64,000 nucleotides of DNA from Micromonospora echinaurantiaca (lineage in GTDB: Bacteria; Actinomycetota; Actinomycetes; Mycobacteriales; Micromonosporaceae): the NCBI RefSeq assembly GCF_900090235.1, contig NZ_LT607750.1:5757001-5821000 (forward strand), written 5' to 3'. Positions within the stretch are counted from its first letter, which is position 1; every line of letters begins with the position of its first letter. The position numbers and the translations under genes are program-made. The notes beneath the pieces were generated by a model. The model searched no databases and was not told the DNA's origin. It saw nothing but the letters and a program-made list of their open reading frames with translations. Below are positions 58,084 through 64,000 of this stretch, in pieces.

Positions 58084-59526
58084 TCAGGGGTGCCCGGGCG
58101 GCCAGGGCGCGGCCGGGCGCGGGCCGGGCCAGCCGTAGCCGGCCGGGAAGACCGGCGGCGGTGGCGGGGCCAGCACCACCGGGATCGGCACCACCGGCTC
58201 GTCGGGCGCCTCCACCGGTCGCTGCGAGCCGTCCGGGAAGCGCAGGTGGTAGCGGTGCCCGTCCCAGATCCCGGCCGGCGCCTGCGGATCCCTCCCCACG
58301 AAGTACGCCCGGTACGCGGTGATCGCGTCCAGCAGCTCCCGTTCCTCCCGTGCCGTCCGCTCCCTGTCCACCGGCCGGCGGTCCAGCCCACGCAGCGCCC
58401 CGTCGCGCAGCAGCGCCAACCGGGTCGCCGCGAACTGGTAGCCGCGCATCGCCTTGACCCCGGCGTCACCGCCCACCCGGCGGGCCCACACCCGGGCCGC
58501 GTGCCGGCGCCCGAGGCTGCTCAGCGCGGCCACCTCGGGCGGGGTGAGCCAGCCGGCCTTGACGTAGTCGGGCAGGGTCCGCTCGGTGAGCCGCCCCTCC
58601 CAGGCGCGCAGCCACACCGCCAGCCCGACCATGCCGAAGAAGATCGGCACCATCACGCCGATGAAGCCGTACAGCATGATCAGCGCCTGGCCGGTGGCCT
58701 GCGTGAGGGTCGGCAGCAGGTTCCAGGTGCCGTGCAGCATCATCGCCAGCAGCAGGCCGGCGACCGGAGCGAGGAACCGGACCCGCCGGTCCGCCGTCCG
58801 CGCGGCGATGCCCAGGCCGACCCCGGTCATCGAGGTGAACAGCGGGTGGGCGAAGCCGAAGAGCAGGATTCGGACGATGAAGATCGCGATCACCTGCTGC
58901 GCGCCGGTCGCCGGGCCGTACCGGTCCACGCCCGACGCGTAGCCGTAGCCGCCCAGGTAGAGGATGTTCTCCACCATGGCGAAGCCGACCGCGGAGAGCC
59001 CGCAGTAGACCAGGCCGTCGGTGATCCCGGACCACTCCCGGCGCCGGAACACCAGCAGCAGGATCGGCCCGAGCGCCTTGGTCAACTCCTCGATGAACGG
59101 CGCCACCAGCACCGCGGTGAGCGCGGTCGGCAGACCCATCTCGGCGAACAGGCCGGCCGCGAACCCGTTGACCTCCAGCGAGGCGGCGGTGGAGACGAAC
59201 GCGCCCCAGGCGAAGCAGAAGACCAGGTACTTGAGCGGTTCCGGTTCGTACCGGTCGAGCCAGAGGAAGCAGGCCACCAGCACCGGAACCGGCAGGATCG
59301 CCGCGGCCACGCCGATCAGCAGCGCCTCGATGCCGAGTTCGTCGTTCAACACGGACACCATGTAGATCGCGCAGGCGGTGATCAGCAGGAACACCCCGAC
59401 CAGCACGAGGATCCGCCGCCAGCCCAGTCGGCGGCCCGGCATCGCGGGGGTGCCGGCGGGCACGACGGCGACGGCGGGCGCGGTGGGCGACGGCGGTCGG
59501 GAACCGCCGGGCGGGGTGTCGGCCAT
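58084..59526 (-). CDS. PrsW family intramembrane metalloprotease
   Basis: The 480-aa protein has eight or so helices and the PrsW motifs: FIEELTKALGP (EEXXK-like metal/glutamate motif), FGFAHPLFTSMTGV and MMLHGTWNLL (metal His). PrsW-family proteases cut membrane anti-sigma or other proteins by site-1-type cleavage; the target here is unknown. A long soluble C-terminus (about 160 residues, ending in a Pro-rich tail) extends beyond the protease domain. TACGCT lies 6 nt before the ATG: leaderless. Confidence 0.88.
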   Translation of the reverse strand: MADTPPGGSRPPSPTAPAVAVVPAGTPAMPGRRLGWRRILVLVGVFLLITACAIYMVSVLNDELGIEALLIGVAAAILPVPVLVACFLWLDRYEPEPLKYLVFCFAWGAFVSTAASLEVNGFAAGLFAEMGLPTALTAVLVAPFIEELTKALGPILLLVFRRREWSGITDGLVYCGLSAVGFAMVENILYLGGYGYASGVDRYGPATGAQQVIAIFIVRILLFGFAHPLFTSMTGVGLGIAARTADRRVRFLAPVAGLLLAMMLHGTWNLLPTLTQATGQALIMLYGFIGVMVPIFFGMVGLAVWLRAWEGRLTERTLPDYVKAGWLTPPEVAALSSLGRRHAARVWARRVGGDAGVKAMRGYQFAATRLALLRDGALRGLDRRPVDRERTAREERELLDAITAYRAYFVGRDPQAPAGIWDGHRYHLRFPDGSQRPVEAPDEPVVPIPVVLAPPPPPVFPAGYGWPGPRPAAPWPPGHP

Positions 59527-59578
59527 GCGGTCAGCGTAGTCACCCCCGGCCCGCTGTTCCGGGCGCATCGGTGGCCGC

Positions 59579-59584
59579 TATGCT
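59579..59584 (+). promoter_or_regulatory. -10 element of the riboswitch transcript
   Basis: TATGCT placed 7 nt before the first base of the SAM-IV aptamer, so the transcript would start at or just before the aptamer. No clear -35. Confidence 0.55.
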
Positions 59585-59591
59585 GCGGTCA

Positions 59592-59714
59592 GGTCACGAG
59601 CGCCAGCGTCAAGCCCCGGCTTGCTGGCCGGCAACCCTCGTCGAGGTTCGCGGTGGGGTGCCCCGGGTGATGACCGGGCCCGGCCCGATCCGCGCGCCGG
59701 GCAAGCGCGGACCC
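59592..59714 (+). ncRNA. SAM-IV riboswitch
   Basis: Matches the actinobacterial SAM-IV aptamer closely: GGTCA (59592-59596) pairs with TGACC (59671-59675) to close P1, with the conserved core GCCAGCGTCAAGCCCCGGCT and TGGCCGGCAACCCTC, then GGTGGGGTGCCCCGGGTGA. The 3' pseudoknot strand GCAAGCGCGG (59701-59710) is present, as in SAM-IV but not SAM-I. It binds S-adenosylmethionine and usually represses the gene downstream, here a cysteine-desulfurase-like enzyme; about 40 nt separate aptamer and start codon. Confidence 0.92.
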
Positions 59715-59754
59715 CGCCCTGCGCCCCGGGGTCCCTGGACCCGGAGGTCGTGCC

Positions 59755-61014
59755 ATGACCGTCACCCTCGTACCCCCGTCGCACCGCACCCGCACCGCGC
59801 CCCCGGCCGGGCTCGACGTGCTCGGCGTGCCCGGCGAGATCAACCTGGACTACGCGGCCACCGCGCCGTGCGCGCGGGCCGCGGCCGACGCGGTGGCCGA
59901 GCTGCTTCCCTGGTACGCCAGCGTGCACCGCGGCGCCGGGGCGCTGTCGCGGCGCTGCACGCTCGCCTACGAGCGGGCCCGGCAGACCGTCGGCGACTTC
60001 TTCGGCGCCCGCGCCGACGACCACGTGGTCTTCACCCGCAACACCACGGACGCGCTGAACCTGCTGGCCCGGGCGCTGCCGGCGGGCACCACGGTGGTCA
60101 CCTTCGCCGGCGAGCACCACGCCAACCTGCTGCCCTGGCCGCGCGGCTCGGTCCGGCTGCCGGTGCCCGGCTCGCCCGGCGAGGCGGTACGCGCGCTGGA
60201 CGCCGCCCTCGGCGAGCTGCGCCGCGACGCCAGCCCCGGCGTACCGGTGCTGGTCGCGGTGACCGGGGCGAGCAACGTGACCGGGGAGCGCTGGCCGGTG
60301 GCCGAGCTGACCCGGGTGGCCCGGCGGCACCACGCCCGGATCGCAGTGGACGCCGCGCAGCTCGCCCCGCACGCCCCGGTCGACCTGCTCGCCCTCGACG
60401 TGGACTACCTGGCCGTCTCCGGGCACAAGCTGTACGCGCCGTTCGGCGCCGGGGTGCTGATCGGCCGGGGCGACTGGCTGGACGCCGCACCGCCGTACCT
60501 GGCGGGCGGGGGCGCGACCAGCCACGTCGGGGCGGCCACCCACGACGTACGGTGGGCGACCGGCCCGGCGCGGCACGAGGCGGGCACCCCGAACCTGCTC
60601 GGCGCGGTGGCGCTGGCGGCGGTCTGCGCGGCGCTCGACGGCGCCGACCGGGCCGCGCTGCACGACCGCGAGCAGGAACTGCTGGCCCGGCTCCGGGACG
60701 GGATCGCGGCCCTGCCGCACGTGGTGGAGCTGCACACCTTCGGCCCGGACGCGCCACGGGTGGGCATCGTGTCGTTCGTGGTGGCCGGCCGGGACTCGTC
60801 GACGGTGGCGGCGGAACTGGCCCGCGAACACGGCATCGGCGTCCGGGACGGCCTGTTCTGCGCCCACCCGCTGGCCCGCCGGCTGCTCACCGAGGCGGCG
60901 AACCGCAGCGGCCGACGCGACCTGCCACCGACCGCGCTGCGCGCCAGCATCGGCCTGGGCAGCACCGCCGAGCACGTGGACACGCTGCTCGCCGCGCTGG
61001 CCACCCTCGGCTGA
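59755..61014 (+). CDS. class V aminotransferase, cysteine-desulfurase-like (SufS/CsdA group)
   Basis: The 419-aa PLP enzyme has NLDYAATAPCARAA, TRNTTDALNLLARAL, the EHHAN cofactor-stacking His, PLP Lys225 in SGHKLYAPFG and Cys369 in GLFCAHPLARRLL, the position of the persulfide cysteine in SufS-type desulfurases. So cysteine desulfuration is plausible, though related selenocysteine lyases and isopenicillin epimerase-like enzymes share the fold. Monocistronic behind the SAM-IV riboswitch; ATG at 59755 follows GGAGGTCGTGCC. Turning it off when SAM is high links it to methionine/cysteine economy. Confidence 0.88.
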   Translation: MTVTLVPPSHRTRTAPPAGLDVLGVPGEINLDYAATAPCARAAADAVAELLPWYASVHRGAGALSRRCTLAYERARQTVGDFFGARADDHVVFTRNTTDALNLLARALPAGTTVVTFAGEHHANLLPWPRGSVRLPVPGSPGEAVRALDAALGELRRDASPGVPVLVAVTGASNVTGERWPVAELTRVARRHHARIAVDAAQLAPHAPVDLLALDVDYLAVSGHKLYAPFGAGVLIGRGDWLDAAPPYLAGGGATSHVGAATHDVRWATGPARHEAGTPNLLGAVALAAVCAALDGADRAALHDREQELLARLRDGIAALPHVVELHTFGPDAPRVGIVSFVVAGRDSSTVAAELAREHGIGVRDGLFCAHPLARRLLTEAANRSGRRDLPPTALRASIGLGSTAEHVDTLLAALATLG

Positions 61015-61044
61015 CCGGCCGCGCCCGGGGCTGGCACCCGGCGG

Positions 61045-62325
61045 TCAGCCCACCGGCGGGGCGGTCGGCGGCTTCGGGGCGGTCTCCGGCGCACTTTCGC
61101 CGGTGGGCCGCTCCAGGTCGCCGAAGGACTGCCGGATCAGCCGGTTCGCGTCCTCCTGACCGACTCCGGAAGCCACCATCAGGTCGCTGGCGGCGGTGCG
61201 CACCTGGGCGATCACCACGCTGCCCGAGAAGCCGACCCCCTGGGCGTACGCCCGGCCGGCCTCGGTGACTGCGCGCAGCGCGCACTCCCGAGCCTTCTCC
61301 GGCTCCTCGCCGCTGGCGAACTCGTGCTTGAGCAGGCGGACCGACTCGGCGAGGTGCGCGACCGCGTCCGGCATCGGCTCGGGCACCGACTCCTCGTCCT
61401 CGATCAGGGTGACCGCGCGGCGGATCAGCGTGCCGCTGTTGCGCATCGCCCGGTCGATCGGGTCGGCCGCCTCGGCGTAGTGGGTGAGTTCGTCGCGCCG
61501 GTGCCAGCGGGCCGGCGACAGGGTGACGGTCTCCTTGGCCCCCTCGATCGCTTCGCTGAAGGTGGCCAGCTCCTCCTTGTTGTCGCGGAGCCGTTCCAAC
61601 GCCCGCTGGACCGCGTCCCGGTCCCGGCTGCGCAGCCCCTCGGCCGTGGCGTCCAACTGGGCGGCGAGCAGGTCCAGCGCGGGCCGGGCGGCCCGGTTGA
61701 TCACCTGTAGCGGGTTGAGCGGGAGCAGGATCGCGGTCACCAGCAGGGCGATGCCGCCGCCGACGAAGGCGTCGACGAACCGGGGGATCTCCAGGTTCGC
61801 GGTGGACGGGGTGAGCGTGACGATCAGCACCGCGGTGGCGGCGGCCTGGATGACGATGCCCACGCTCGCGCCGGCGAAGACGGTCAGGATGACGGCCAGC
61901 GTGACCACCAGTCCGAGCTGCCACGGTCCGGTGCCGAGCAGGTAGATCAGGAAGTCGCCGAGAGCGACGCCGATCGCCACCCCGATGATCAGCTCCACGG
62001 TCCGGCGGAACCGCTGCCCTACCGAGACGGCGAGCGTGCCCACCGCGGAGATCGGCGCGAAGACCGGCTGCGGGTTGCCGAGCAGCTCGTGCGCCGCCAG
62101 CCAGGACAACCCGGCGGCCACCCCGGCCTGCAGCGCCAGCCCCATCGCCAGCCGCACCCGGTGCAGCCGGTCGTGCAGGGTGGCCTTGCCGCGCTGCCGC
62201 AGCTCCCGGGTGGCCTCCTCGACCTGCGGGAAGTCGGGTTCCTCCCGCTTCCGGTGCAGCACGACCCGGCGCAGCAGCGAACGGGTCCGGTACCGGGACA
62301 ACGGCATGGCCGGGACTACCCGCAT
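61045..62325 (-). CDS. FUSC family / aromatic acid exporter-like membrane protein
   Basis: The 426-aa protein has a cytoplasmic N-terminus of about 60 residues, six hydrophobic helices (for example LALQAGVAAGLSWLAAHELL, FRRTVELIIGVAIGVALGDF) and a long helical C-terminal domain (NKEELATFSEAIEGAKETV). The GQRFRRTVELIIGVAIG signature is typical of FUSC/YccS-type proteins. Substrate unknown. ATG at 62325 and GTG at 62328 are adjacent starts; ATG at 62307 is a shorter option. Confidence 0.85.
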   Translation of the reverse strand: MRVVPAMPLSRYRTRSLLRRVVLHRKREEPDFPQVEEATRELRQRGKATLHDRLHRVRLAMGLALQAGVAAGLSWLAAHELLGNPQPVFAPISAVGTLAVSVGQRFRRTVELIIGVAIGVALGDFLIYLLGTGPWQLGLVVTLAVILTVFAGASVGIVIQAAATAVLIVTLTPSTANLEIPRFVDAFVGGGIALLVTAILLPLNPLQVINRAARPALDLLAAQLDATAEGLRSRDRDAVQRALERLRDNKEELATFSEAIEGAKETVTLSPARWHRRDELTHYAEAADPIDRAMRNSGTLIRRAVTLIEDEESVPEPMPDAVAHLAESVRLLKHEFASGEEPEKARECALRAVTEAGRAYAQGVGFSGSVVIAQVRTAASDLMVASGVGQEDANRLIRQSFGDLERPTGESAPETAPKPPTAPPVG

Positions 62326-62374
62326 CACCGCGGGTGAATCCTCACCTTCGGCGATCTGCGGCAGACTCGTCCAG

Positions 62375-63037
62375 ATGGCGGAGCTGATCGACCGGTGGCG
62401 GCGGGCGGCGCGGGGCGCCGGGGCGCCCGACGGGGCGGCCCTGACGGCGGCCGGCCAGGAGTTGCTGGCCCGGTGGCGGGAGCCGCACCGGCACTACCAC
62501 ACGCCCCGGCACCTGACCGCGGTGCTGGGCGTGGTGGACGCGTACGCGACGTCGGCCGGACGGCCGGACCTGGTCCGGCTGGCGGCCTGGTGCCACGACG
62601 CGGTCTACGACCCCCGCGCCCCGGGTGACGCCAACGAACGGGACAGCGCCGCGCTGGCCGGGGAGCTGCTCACCGGGTTGGGGCTGCCGGCCGACGCGGT
62701 GGCCGAGGTCCGCCGGCTGGTGCTGCTCACCGCCGGGCACGCGGTGGACCCGGCCGACCCCGACGGGGCCCTGCTCTGCGACGCCGACCTGGCCGTGCTG
62801 GCCGCGCCCCGGCCGGCGTACGACCGGTACGTCGCCGCCGTCCGCCGGGAGTACGGGCACGTGCCCGAACCGGCCTTCCGGGCCGGACGGGCCCGGGTGC
62901 TGACCGGCCTGCTGGCTCTGCCGGCGCTGTTCCGGCTGCCCCCGCTGGCCCGGCGCTGGGAGGCCGCCGCCCGGGCGAACCTCACCCGGGAGCTGAACGC
63001 GCTGACCGGGCCGGCGCCCGCTCGGGAGCCGACCTGA
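62375..63037 (+). CDS. HD-superfamily metal-dependent phosphohydrolase
   Basis: The 220-aa protein has the HD layout HYHTPRHLTAVL, AAWCHDAVYDPRAPGDANE with the HD metal pair, LVLLTAGHAVDPADPDG and LCDADLAVLAAP with a late Asp. Proteins of this type are often annotated as predicted metal-dependent HD phosphohydrolases; substrate unknown. Start chosen at ATG 62375. The last 56 bp overlap the convergent DUF4031 gene. Confidence 0.88.
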   Translation: MAELIDRWRRAARGAGAPDGAALTAAGQELLARWREPHRHYHTPRHLTAVLGVVDAYATSAGRPDLVRLAAWCHDAVYDPRAPGDANERDSAALAGELLTGLGLPADAVAEVRRLVLLTAGHAVDPADPDGALLCDADLAVLAAPRPAYDRYVAAVRREYGHVPEPAFRAGRARVLTGLLALPALFRLPPLARRWEAAARANLTRELNALTGPAPAREPT

Positions 63038-63293
63038 CCAGGTGCTTCGGCCGGCGCAGGCCGGCCGCGCGGAGCAGCCGGACCAGTTCCCGGCTCGGCA
63101 CCACCCGGGCGCCCAGCCAGACCGCCGCCGCGAACCGCTCGGCCGGGATGTCGTAGTGGTCCCGGTCGAAGCCCCGGCGCGGCACGCCCAGCATCTCGGC
63201 GAAGGCGTGCAGCTCGGCGAGGGAGACGTCGCTGATCAGATGCGACCAGAGCCGCCCCCGCCACGGCCAGCCGGGCCGGTCCAGATACAGCAT
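62982..63293 (-). CDS. DUF4031 domain-containing protein
   Basis: The 103-aa protein begins MLYLDRPGWPWRGRLWSHLI, then SLAELHAFAEMLGVPRRGFDRDHYDIP, the DUF4031 pattern; function unknown. Its Arg/Pro/Ala-rich C-terminus lies in the overlap with the HD gene and is probably disordered. TAGATT is 7 nt before the ATG: leaderless. It is divergent from the FAD oxidase gene by 66 bp. Confidence 0.85.
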   Translation of the reverse strand: MLYLDRPGWPWRGRLWSHLISDVSLAELHAFAEMLGVPRRGFDRDHYDIPAERFAAAVWLGARVVPSRELVRLLRAAGLRRPKHLVRSAPERAPARSARSAPG

Positions 63294-63322
63294 GGCGGCA
63301 AATCTAGCCCGCCCCGGTGCGG

Positions 63323-63352
63323 TTGATGATCGCCTGACGGCGACCGTAGCCT
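63323..63352 (+). promoter_or_regulatory. promoter of the FAD oxidase gene
   Basis: TTGATG (63323-63328), 18-bp spacer, TAGCCT (63347-63352), with the ATG 7 nt downstream, so a leaderless transcript is expected. Confidence 0.6.
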
Positions 63353-63359
63353 TCCCCGC

Positions 63360-64000
63360 ATGGCCGGATCCCCCCTGCTCGACGACCTGCGGGCCGCGCT
63401 CGGCGACGACGCGGTGCTGACCGACCCGGACCTGCTCCGGATGCACGAGCGGGACGAGGCGGACCTCTGCGCCGCCGGCACCCCGCTGGTGGTCACCCGG
63501 CCGCGCGGCACCGAGGAGGTGGCCGCGGTGGTCCGGGCGGCCGCCCGGCACGGCGTACCGGTGGTGCCGCAGGGCGCACGGACCGGCCTGGCCGGCGCGG
63601 CGAACGCGGTGGACGGCGCGGTGGTGCTGAGCACGGTCGCGATGAACGCCATCCGGGAGATCGACCCGGTGAGCCGGCTCGCCGTGGTCCAGCCCGGGGT
63701 GGTCAACGCGGCGCTCGCCGCCGCGGTGGCCGAGCAGGGGCTGTGGTACCCGCCCGACCCGGGCTCCTGGGAGTCCTCCACCATCGGCGGCAACGTCGCC
63801 ACCAACGCGGGCGGCATGTGCTGCGTCAAGTACGGCGTCACCACCGAGTACGTGCTCGGCCTGGAGGTGGTGCTCGCCTCCGGCGAGGTGCTGCGCACCG
63901 GCCGGCGGACCCCCAAGGGGGTCGCCGGCTACGACCTCACCCGGCTCTTCGTCGGCTCGGAGGGCACGCTCGGAATCATCACCGAGGTGACCGTGGCGCT
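63360..64000 (+). CDS. FAD-binding oxidase, GlcD/D-lactate dehydrogenase type (partial)
   Basis: The first 213 codons are present; the gene runs off the right edge. The FAD-binding PCMH domain is clear: LLDDLRAALGDDAVLTDPDL, TRPRGTEEVAAVVRAAARHGVPVVPQGARTGLAG, SWESSTIGGNVATNAGGMCCVKYGVT and LTRLFVGSEGTLGIITEVTV, the standard glycolate oxidase subunit D / 2-hydroxyacid dehydrogenase motifs. The substrate-binding cap domain is outside the window. Predicted to oxidise a 2-hydroxy acid. Confidence 0.92.
   Translation, partial: MAGSPLLDDLRAALGDDAVLTDPDLLRMHERDEADLCAAGTPLVVTRPRGTEEVAAVVRAAARHGVPVVPQGARTGLAGAANAVDGAVVLSTVAMNAIREIDPVSRLAVVQPGVVNAALAAAVAEQGLWYPPDPGSWESSTIGGNVATNAGGMCCVKYGVTTEYVLGLEVVLASGEVLRTGRRTPKGVAGYDLTRLFVGSEGTLGIITEVTVA

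Overview
The window is ordinary chromosomal DNA from a high-GC actinomycete, most likely Micromonospora or a close relative (family Micromonosporaceae). The reasons are the very high GC content, the many GTG and TTG starts, the mycothiol genes (mshA, mshD and a mycothiol-dependent isomerase family member), a GlnR-type regulator, an hbhA-like gene, an SAM-IV riboswitch and many leaderless promoters. I see no tRNA or rRNA gene, no CRISPR array, no prophage and no insertion sequence with a transposase. Both ends cut through genes: a YbjN-family gene on the left and a GlcD-type FAD oxidase on the right.

Layout. 0-5.5 kb: ybjN, mshA, an SDR, a methyltransferase, murB and a mycothiol-dependent isomerase-like gene. 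5.6-11.4 kb: a ceb-like cellobiose/oligosaccharide uptake operon (binding protein, two permeases, GH1 beta-glucosidase, LacI regulator) whose promoter lies between two identical LacI-type operators. 11.5-14 kb: RidA, a small secreted or membrane protein, a macro-domain protein and an EI24 membrane protein. 14.1-17.7 kb: an overlapping four-gene ABC exporter plus two-component operon. 17.7-23.6 kb: WYL regulator, SDR, nucleotidyltransferase, GNAT (with a candidate leader peptide), AlaX, hydrolase and DUF2516. 23.7-25.9 kb: hbhA-like gene, its XRE partner and a divergent hydrolase sharing a palindromic operator region. 26-34.4 kb: asparaginase, BKACE, YgfZ, Fur, PabC, nitrobindin, a 37-aa membrane miniprotein, DsrE-like and SCP2-like proteins and a glycogen-debranching-type glycosidase. 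34.5-41.9 kb: a sulfurtransferase unit behind a Cys-rich leader peptide, an LmeA-like protein, GlnR, a polysaccharide deacetylase and MshD. 42-51.5 kb: a phosphate island (PHO-box array, pstSCAB, Pit, DUF47, PPK2) interrupted by a Nudix and a Gfo/Idh gene. 51.6-64 kb: ECF41-like sigma factor, DUF402, DinG helicase, AI-2E family transporter, GroES-like protein, PrsW protease, an SAM-IV riboswitch with a cysteine-desulfurase-like gene, a FUSC-type transporter, HD and DUF4031 proteins, and the FAD oxidase.

The genes connect in three ways. Phosphate: high-affinity Pst uptake behind an 11-nt-phased PHO-box array, low-affinity Pit with its PhoU-like partner, and a polyphosphate kinase whose stop codon lies inside a second PHO box. 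Sulfur and redox: mycothiol synthesis (mshA, mshD), a cysteine-sensing leader peptide before a rhodanese, and SAM-sensing RNA before a cysteine-desulfurase-like enzyme. Carbon: a LacI-controlled beta-glucoside operon and a glycogen-debranching-type enzyme.

From memory, much of 28-46.5 kb follows the M. tuberculosis order Rv0811c-Rv0820, and 0-5 kb plus 23-25 kb follow Rv0474-Rv0487. No clearly alien defence or biosynthetic system is visible. The most unusual signals are short repeats sitting exactly at start/stop junctions of paired genes, in-frame tandem-repeat insertions in the DinG and PPK2 proteins, two families of hairpins at convergent gene ends, and regulatory sites not explained by the genes alone.
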